A stretch of 64,000 nucleotides of DNA from Chloroflexota bacterium. GTDB lineage: Bacteria; Chloroflexota; JAJPGV01. Positions within the stretch are counted from its first letter, which is position 1; each line of letters opens with the position of its first letter. A program made the translations under genes and the position numbers. Shown one piece after another: positions 59,735 to 64,000 of the stretch. Location of the stretch: the NCBI GenBank assembly GCA_021325635.1, contig JAJPGV010000041.1, forward strand, positions 112,793 through 176,792, given 5' to 3'. The notes under the pieces were generated by a model. The model had not been told where the DNA came from and made no database searches. It worked only from the letters and a program-made list of their open reading frames with translations.

Positions 59735-60919
59735 TCAGCTCAGCCACAGCTCCTGCCACACCTTGCGGACCGCGGCCAGCCCGGTTTGGGTCTCGTCCGG
59801 CTGCTGCACGCTGCCATGGTGGGTCTTGATACGGTCGGCGTAGATGCCGAGGTACTTGGGATCGCGGATGAGGGCGGGATGGGTCATCACGTCGGGAATG
59901 CCTTCCCAGAAGGCGGCGTTACCTTCGCGGCTCATCAGCCAGTTCACGAACACTTTGGCGGCGTTGGGATGAGGGCCCTTGAGGATGCCGATGTCGCCCG
60001 AGGCTACGGTGAAGGGCTCGAGCGGCAGCCAGGTGACCGGCAGTCCTGCCTTGCTGGTGCGCTCCATGCGTGAGGTCGAGGCCGGCACAACGACATCGAA
60101 CTCGCCAGCGGCCATGAGCTGGCCCAGCGCATCGAGCCCTTCCTTGCGCCGCTGCGGCTGGTTGGCAAACAGCCGCTTGAGGAAATCCGTCGTGCGCTCG
60201 GCGCCCCATTCGGCCCAGATCTGCTGCAACCACAGCTGAGGGCGGTCAGCCAGGCCAACCTTGCCCTTCCACTGCGGCTGGGTCAACTCGTCCCAGCTCG
60301 TCGGCTGGCGGTTCTCGGGCACGCCGGTATTGCAGCCGGCGCCCCAGATCTGCAGCTGGTAGCCGCACCACAGGTTATCGGAAGCCGACAGCGGCGGGCC
60401 GTAGTTGGCGTAGGCCGGCAGGTCGTTCAGGGGTGTGAGTGCGTTGGCGTTGCGGTATTCGCCGAGGTAGCCGGCGATGTTCACGGCCACGTCGGTCTGG
60501 TTGCGCCCGGCCTTGAGCTCGGTCAGCGTGCGGATGGTGCGGACCTCTTCGTTGGCTTCCTGATAATCGGGGACGATCTCCGGGTAACGCGACTTGAAGG
60601 CGTCGAAGAACTTGCCGAGGGCCTTGGTGTCCCAGGACGAGATGATGCTGACCTTTCCTTCACGACGAGCGCCGTCGAGCACCGCCGGCGGCAGGGCCAG
60701 CTCCTGCTCCAGCGTCTGCACCGTGACTTCGCGGGTGAAGATGTTGACGGCAGCAGCTGACGCCGCGGCCGTGGTCGGCCGCGCCGCAGCGGCGGCGCCG
60801 GACGTAGGAACGGAGCCTGTCTTCTGAGGGCTCGTGCAGGAGGCAAGCAGCGCGCCTGCCCCCACCACGGACAGCCGAATGAACGCGCGGCGGGTAAAGG
60901 AAGGCTGGGGTGGGCTCAT
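59735..60919 (-). CDS. ABC transporter substrate-binding lipoprotein with Tat-like signal
   Basis: From ATG 60919 the protein is 394 aa. The N-terminus has FTRRAFIRLSVVGAGALLASC, combining a twin-arginine-like start with a lipobox Cys. The rest is a family 1/8 binding protein of the iron(III)/putrescine type (GKVSIISSWDTKALGKFFDAFKSRYPEIVPDYQ), with a late HPNAAKVFVNWLMSREG. The ligand is not known and no permease or ATPase lies beside it. It converges with lon 12 bases away. Confidence 0.85.
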   Translation of the reverse strand: MSPPQPSFTRRAFIRLSVVGAGALLASCTSPQKTGSVPTSGAAAAARPTTAAASAAAVNIFTREVTVQTLEQELALPPAVLDGARREGKVSIISSWDTKALGKFFDAFKSRYPEIVPDYQEANEEVRTIRTLTELKAGRNQTDVAVNIAGYLGEYRNANALTPLNDLPAYANYGPPLSASDNLWCGYQLQIWGAGCNTGVPENRQPTSWDELTQPQWKGKVGLADRPQLWLQQIWAEWGAERTTDFLKRLFANQPQRRKEGLDALGQLMAAGEFDVVVPASTSRMERTSKAGLPVTWLPLEPFTVASGDIGILKGPHPNAAKVFVNWLMSREGNAAFWEGIPDVMTHPALIRDPKYLGIYADRIKTHHGSVQQPDETQTGLAAVRKVWQELWLS

Positions 60920-60926
60920 AACGCCG

Positions 60927-61346
60927 CTAGCATACTCCTGGCGGGCAAGCGGCAGCCCCCGGGGGACAGCCCTTCGCAAACTGCTCCAACGAAGCGGATG
61001 CCTTCTCGTGCTCCGAGAGAGGCGGCAAGGCCGTAACGTGAAGTCCCGAATATGTCTGAGGTTGATCCACCCTCAGTAGTCCTCGGATCCATCGTTCGGT
61101 GGATTTCGATACGCTCTTGGGGCGGGACTTAGCTTCCGGCCAGATTTCTTGCCAGTCCCAGCGGCCCTGCGACAGCGTGTCGGATATGTCGTCGGCGGGA
61201 CTAGGGTGGATGCCGTAGCCCCGCGTGCCAGTACATAGCGATAGTCCAAGCGGTCGAATCAACTTCAACATCTCAACGACGTCTCGCTCGGAACCTATCC
61301 CGCCGCACTCACAGAGGAGGTAATGGAGCGACTTCGGATTCGCCAT
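60927..61346 (-). pseudogene. Truncated paralogue of the 536-aa unknown protein
   Basis: The 139 codons match the first 125 residues of the protein at 61893-63503: shared features include a Cys-x-Gly start (ECGGIGSERDVVEML), RGYGIHPSPADDIS, RWIRGLLRVDQP and a final LEQF helix. The homology stops abruptly near residue 125, and the last 14 codons run into the promoter region of the neighbouring ABC gene. A C/G-rich palindrome (CCCCCGGGGG) sits at the junction. It is probably a non-functional fragment, though an intact short N-terminal domain product is possible. Confidence 0.65.
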
Positions 61347-61358
61347 GTGCCTTTTTGC

Positions 61359-61532
61359 CTAGAGGCTCGTCGGAGGCGCGTCAGTGACGTTCTGGATAAC
61401 CCGCACGACGGCGCATGAAAGGTCAATACCTCCTCTGGCCAACACATCTCGCACTTGTTGCTCGGAAGTGATTGGATTCGTCTTTGTTTTAACGAATTCC
61501 AACAGTACCCTGTCGGATTGGTTCTCACTCAT
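61359..61532 (-). CDS. Small protein, 57 aa, in lower-GC DNA
   Basis: The reading from ATG 61532 gives a soluble, natural-looking protein with helical segments (SDRVLLEFVK, SEQQVRDVLARGGIDLS) ending NVTDAPPTSL. The DNA is clearly less GC-rich than the rest of the window, and GC bias alone would not produce this ORF. Its stop is 12 bases before the truncated paralogue. No ribosome site is strong. I cannot name a family. Confidence 0.4.
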   Translation of the reverse strand: MSENQSDRVLLEFVKTKTNPITSEQQVRDVLARGGIDLSCAVVRVIQNVTDAPPTSL

Positions 61533-61637
61533 AAAACCGAATGGGCGTCCCTACTCCGACTTTTTTGGTCGACTTGCGCATGGTGCGTATATCTCGTCGG
61601 TCTGAGGCCGCCGGTGAAGCCGGACGCCTCGCTCAGC

Positions 61638-61784
61638 TTAGAAATGCTTGATAGTGAAGCGGCTGGGATGCTGGTTGCCCAGTTTCTGAACGGTATCCGC
61701 AGCGTCCTTTGAAATTGTGCTTAGCTCTTTCAAGCCGTTTATGAACGCTTCAGAGAGTTGATCCGGCCATGACGGCGTTGTCAA
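61638..61784 (-). CDS. Small possible protein, 48 aa
   Basis: A TTG at 61784 overlaps the stop (TTGA) of another short frame and opens a 48-codon reading of plausible composition (SWPDQLSEAFINGLKELSTISKDAADTVQKLG split by turns, ending RFTIKHF). It lies between the 536-aa gene and the 57-aa ORF, all on the minus strand. It may also be the tail of a decayed gene. Evidence is composition only. Confidence 0.3.
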   Translation of the reverse strand: MTTPSWPDQLSEAFINGLKELSTISKDAADTVQKLGNQHPSRFTIKHF

Positions 61785-61892
61785 TCTTCGATAAAGTACC
61801 GAGTAGAGGTTGGGGCATCAGCTTCCACGCCAGCCGCATCGCTAACGTTGAAACCCAAGAACTCCTTTCCCTTGTCAGCCAAGCGATGTTGT

Positions 61893-63503
61893 TTATCTGG
61901 ACGTGTAAGCCATGGCCCTCTTGTAGAACACCACCACATTGTCGCCCGGGCCGTCGAGGACTCGCTTGGCGGCCTTGGCTGTTGGGTAAAAGGTCGAGTT
62001 GCCGATCTGGAGCCCGATGCCGTAGTCGGTCTGGACCCATTCGCCGCCGTGCTGCCTGTGGATGACTTCGCCCAGATAGGCGCCGAATGGGTAGGCCATT
62101 CGGTCTGCCCGGTCGCGTGCTTCGGCGGAGGACCGAAGAACGAGGGCTTCATGGAAGCCTGAAAGCAACTTCTCCAGCTCGTCGACGCTGGATTCGGAGT
62201 AGTCGGGAGTCCCTCCAAACTCGTCGCGGATGATGGTTTGCGCCAGCGCCGCCTGCCTGGCCATGTGGTCGTTCGGCGAGACGCCGTGGGCGCCTTGAGG
62301 GCGGTCCGAGTCACGAGAGGCTGCCGGCCAGTCCGAGGGCGTGGTCGCATCTGCATCGTCGGGCGCCACTTCGCGGTAGGCTAACCGGCCCGAAACGCCG
62401 CCGGCGAGGTCATCGAGCATGCTCCGGAGCGCGGGAGCAAGGACGCCGATTTCGAGCGCCACCTTGGCCCCGGGAAGGGCCAGCAGCTCAGCTTCCAGCT
62501 GGAGCCGAGCTTGCTGCACCGCCACGTCACGCTGGCCAGCGCTCAGGTTATCCCAATCCAGGAACAGCATCTTGGTGCGCCAGCCGTCATCCAGGACAAG
62601 GCTCGTGGCCATCATGTCTGCGACAGTCGTAGCGGCTTCGAGCAAACCAGGCTGGTCCATCGCTGTCGTCGCCTGCTTCCGAGATGTCTGGTTATTGTCG
62701 CGACGAGCCCGACTGCCGGCCTCTCTTGGCGAGCGCTTGCGCTTGCGCGGCCAGTAGGGGGTGATGCCGGCCGCCTCAAGGTAGGGCCACACGCCGGCAT
62801 AGACATTGGCTCCAGTGATCAGCTCGACGGCCGAGGCATCCAGCGCGTGGGCCACGCCGCCGTCGTCCAGCTCGGCCGTGCGGCCAGGCAGGCCACGCAG
62901 CCAGTCGCGGCCGTAACGCTCGACGTAGGCCGGGCCGAACCAGGCGCGCCAGCCGATGGACAGCCGGCGGGCGAGAGCCGGCCGGACGAAGTCAACCCAG
63001 TCGGCGTCGCCAATCCCGCAGATCAACCCGATCGCCGGCCGGAGCTTGCGGTAGAGGAGGGTTCCGGCTTCCTCCAGAACGCTCCCCCAACGTTGGGCGA
63101 AATCGGCGAGGGTGATGGCCATGTTCTCCAAACTGATTGGGCTTGACGCGGCGTCTAACCAGACATCCCAGTGGTCATCCGCGCGGCGGTTGACGTGGAC
63201 CCCGGCGAAGATGTAGGGCTGCTCCACCCACAGCAAACCACGGATCCAGCGGTCCAGTGGCTCGGCGGCGCCCTTTGGTGGTTCTGTCTCGCCATCGCGT
63301 AAGAAATGCCAGTCGTGGTAGCCCTCGGCCAACGTGGCTGGGATGTCGTTGGTCGGACTGGGGTGCTTCTTGTAGCCCCACGCACCGACTCCCAGCGCCA
63401 GGCCCAGCGGGCGGAGAAGCTCGAACATCTCGATGACGTCCTGCACCGAGCTGATGCCCGCGCACTCGGAGAACTCGGCCACGTAGAACTTCGGCTTACT
63501 CAC
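61893..63503 (-). CDS. Protein of unknown function, 536 aa, with N-terminal domain shared by a truncated neighbour
   Basis: I do not recognise this protein. The N-terminal 250 residues form one domain with KFYVAEFSECAGISSVQDV, WGYKKHPSPTNDIPATL, RWIRGLLWVEQP and WFGPAYVERYGRDWLRGLP. A basic linker (about 262-285, RKRKRSPREAGSRARRD) leads to a mostly helical C-terminal part that ends with FGAYLGEVIHRQHGGEWVQTD, resembling a short module seen in other hypothetical proteins. The start is GTG 63503 because it aligns with the start of the truncated paralogue; 63518 would add five residues. No signal peptide or membrane helix. A role in defence or toxin immunity is possible but not shown. Confidence 0.65.
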   Translation of the reverse strand: MSKPKFYVAEFSECAGISSVQDVIEMFELLRPLGLALGVGAWGYKKHPSPTNDIPATLAEGYHDWHFLRDGETEPPKGAAEPLDRWIRGLLWVEQPYIFAGVHVNRRADDHWDVWLDAASSPISLENMAITLADFAQRWGSVLEEAGTLLYRKLRPAIGLICGIGDADWVDFVRPALARRLSIGWRAWFGPAYVERYGRDWLRGLPGRTAELDDGGVAHALDASAVELITGANVYAGVWPYLEAAGITPYWPRKRKRSPREAGSRARRDNNQTSRKQATTAMDQPGLLEAATTVADMMATSLVLDDGWRTKMLFLDWDNLSAGQRDVAVQQARLQLEAELLALPGAKVALEIGVLAPALRSMLDDLAGGVSGRLAYREVAPDDADATTPSDWPAASRDSDRPQGAHGVSPNDHMARQAALAQTIIRDEFGGTPDYSESSVDELEKLLSGFHEALVLRSSAEARDRADRMAYPFGAYLGEVIHRQHGGEWVQTDYGIGLQIGNSTFYPTAKAAKRVLDGPGDNVVVFYKRAMAYTSR

Positions 63504-63690
63504 GGGACAACCCCGCATTCAAATTCGGATACTGGATCGTCTGGCTTGATCCTGCGCAAGCAGGAAGGTTGGCCAGGCCCAAGGCGCTCAATCGCTGAGA
63601 CGTAAAGTCTAACAACGCTGTATCGACTTCCACGGAGGGCTGCCGTGACGGCGAGAGCACCGGCCCCGAGCCACCATCAATACCCGGCAC
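63496..63690 (-). CDS. Possible small ORF, 64 aa, overlapping both neighbours
   Basis: A frame from GTG 63690 overlaps the end of the membrane-protein gene by 14 bases and the start of the 536-aa gene by 8 bases, as co-translated genes often do. Its composition (Ser, Leu, Ala, Pro) is not distinctive, and it could be accidental. Confidence 0.2.
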   Translation of the reverse strand: MPGIDGGSGPVLSPSRQPSVEVDTALLDFTSQRLSALGLANLPACAGSSQTIQYPNLNAGLSRE

Positions 63691-64000
63691 GGGCGAACAT
63701 GAAGAACAACCCTATGCCCCCTAGCCAGGCTATTGCGGCGAGGATGCGCCACGCTTTTTGTGCTCTCCGTCTTGCTTCCTCAAGGACGCCGTCCTCTTGG
63801 CGCCTCCAGAAGATCTTCTGCTGACCCAATAGGAGGATAGGCAGTGCCTTTGGCCGTTCGACCATGGCCTGCAACTCCAAATTAATCCCGGTTCGTTCAC
63901 GAAAGCACTCTAGGTACTCCATCGCCGCTCGTCGCATGCGGAGGGCTGCCACAGAACCCGCTGCAACCCAAAGGGCGAGGGCGAGGAAAGCCAGCGCGCG
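63677..64000 (-). CDS. Small membrane protein (5' end beyond window)
   Basis: The frame is open to the right edge, giving 107 residues up to the stop. Two hydrophobic segments flank a charged helical centre: RALAFLALALWVAAGSVAAL at the N side and ILAAIAWLGGIGLFFMFA at the C side. GTG 63952 is an internal in-frame start, but beginning there would cut the first membrane segment. It is unrecognised. It may be cotranscribed with the 536-aa gene downstream. Confidence 0.6.
   Translation of the reverse strand, partial: RALAFLALALWVAAGSVAALRMRRAAMEYLECFRERTGINLELQAMVERPKALPILLLGQQKIFWRRQEDGVLEEARRRAQKAWRILAAIAWLGGIGLFFMFARAGY

Noticed and set aside
61384..61712. Plus-strand ORFs in the lower-GC pocket
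   Set aside because: Two overlapping plus-strand frames are open, but neither has a ribosome site and both neighbouring genes are on the minus strand. I preferred the minus-strand readings without certainty.

Overview
The window is a continuous, gene-dense stretch of a GC-rich bacterial chromosome with no rRNA, tRNA, CRISPR array, transposase or prophage that I can see. Several traits fit a Chloroflexota-type bacterium: an accD-accA fusion, a RodZ-like protein beside YajQ, dnaN and recF separated by other genes, secreted IPT-repeat and Thr/Pro-linker proteins, MoxR with a CoxE-type VWA protein, many solute-binding lipoproteins and multi-GAF GGDEF proteins. This is an inference from gene content, and no phylogenetic marker was tested. 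Several genes appear to be leaderless, with a -10 hexamer 6-7 nt before the start codon.

Layout. 1-11.6 kb: a cyclic-nucleotide-binding protein cut by the left edge; a rodZ-like/yajQ/accDA minus-strand operon; a secreted clan GH-A-like protein; a C39/TPR lipoprotein; a polysaccharide deacetylase; an ECF sigma factor paired with a membrane Rieske protein; and a MoxR ATPase with a VWA protein. 11.7-24.1 kb: dnaN; a large secreted IPT-repeat protein closed by a strong hairpin; ycnI with an unusual CopC-CopD-YtkA-cytochrome c-TolB fusion; recF; mnmE; a Cys-rich unknown; and a dihydroxyphthalate-decarboxylase-like protein. 24.1-27 kb: comM and a secreted protein on the minus strand.

27.3-45.1 kb is a phosphorus island. 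A complete C-P lyase operon (phnD-C-E-G-H-I-J-K-L-M) runs on into a PhnO-like acetyltransferase, a PhnZ-like HD oxygenase and an inositol-monophosphatase-family enzyme. After a hairpin come a truncated ugpB remnant, a CYTH-CHAD (polyphosphate-binding type) protein and a ugpBAEC-like ABC operon. Three promoters in this island share one architecture: four hexamers at an exact 11-bp period, then 9 bp, then a TAGACT-like -10. They precede the phn operon, the ugpB remnant and the ugp operon. This resembles the PhoP/PhoB direct-repeat boxes of known phosphate-starvation regulons and suggests common control.

45.2-52.1 kb: a beta-helix/PKD protein, then a compact catabolic operon of an NMT1-type binding protein, hyuA, hyuB and an arylmalonate-decarboxylase-like enzyme. 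52.2-60.9 kb: a GAF4-PAS-GGDEF diguanylate cyclase, a cyclic-nucleotide-binding protein with an N-terminal Cys/His cluster, an AcuI/YhdH-type reductase, lon with a HAIR-like operator, and a Tat/lipoprotein-type ABC binding protein. 60.9-64 kb: an unrecognised 536-residue protein, a truncated paralogue of it, small ORFs in visibly lower-GC DNA, and a membrane protein cut by the right edge.
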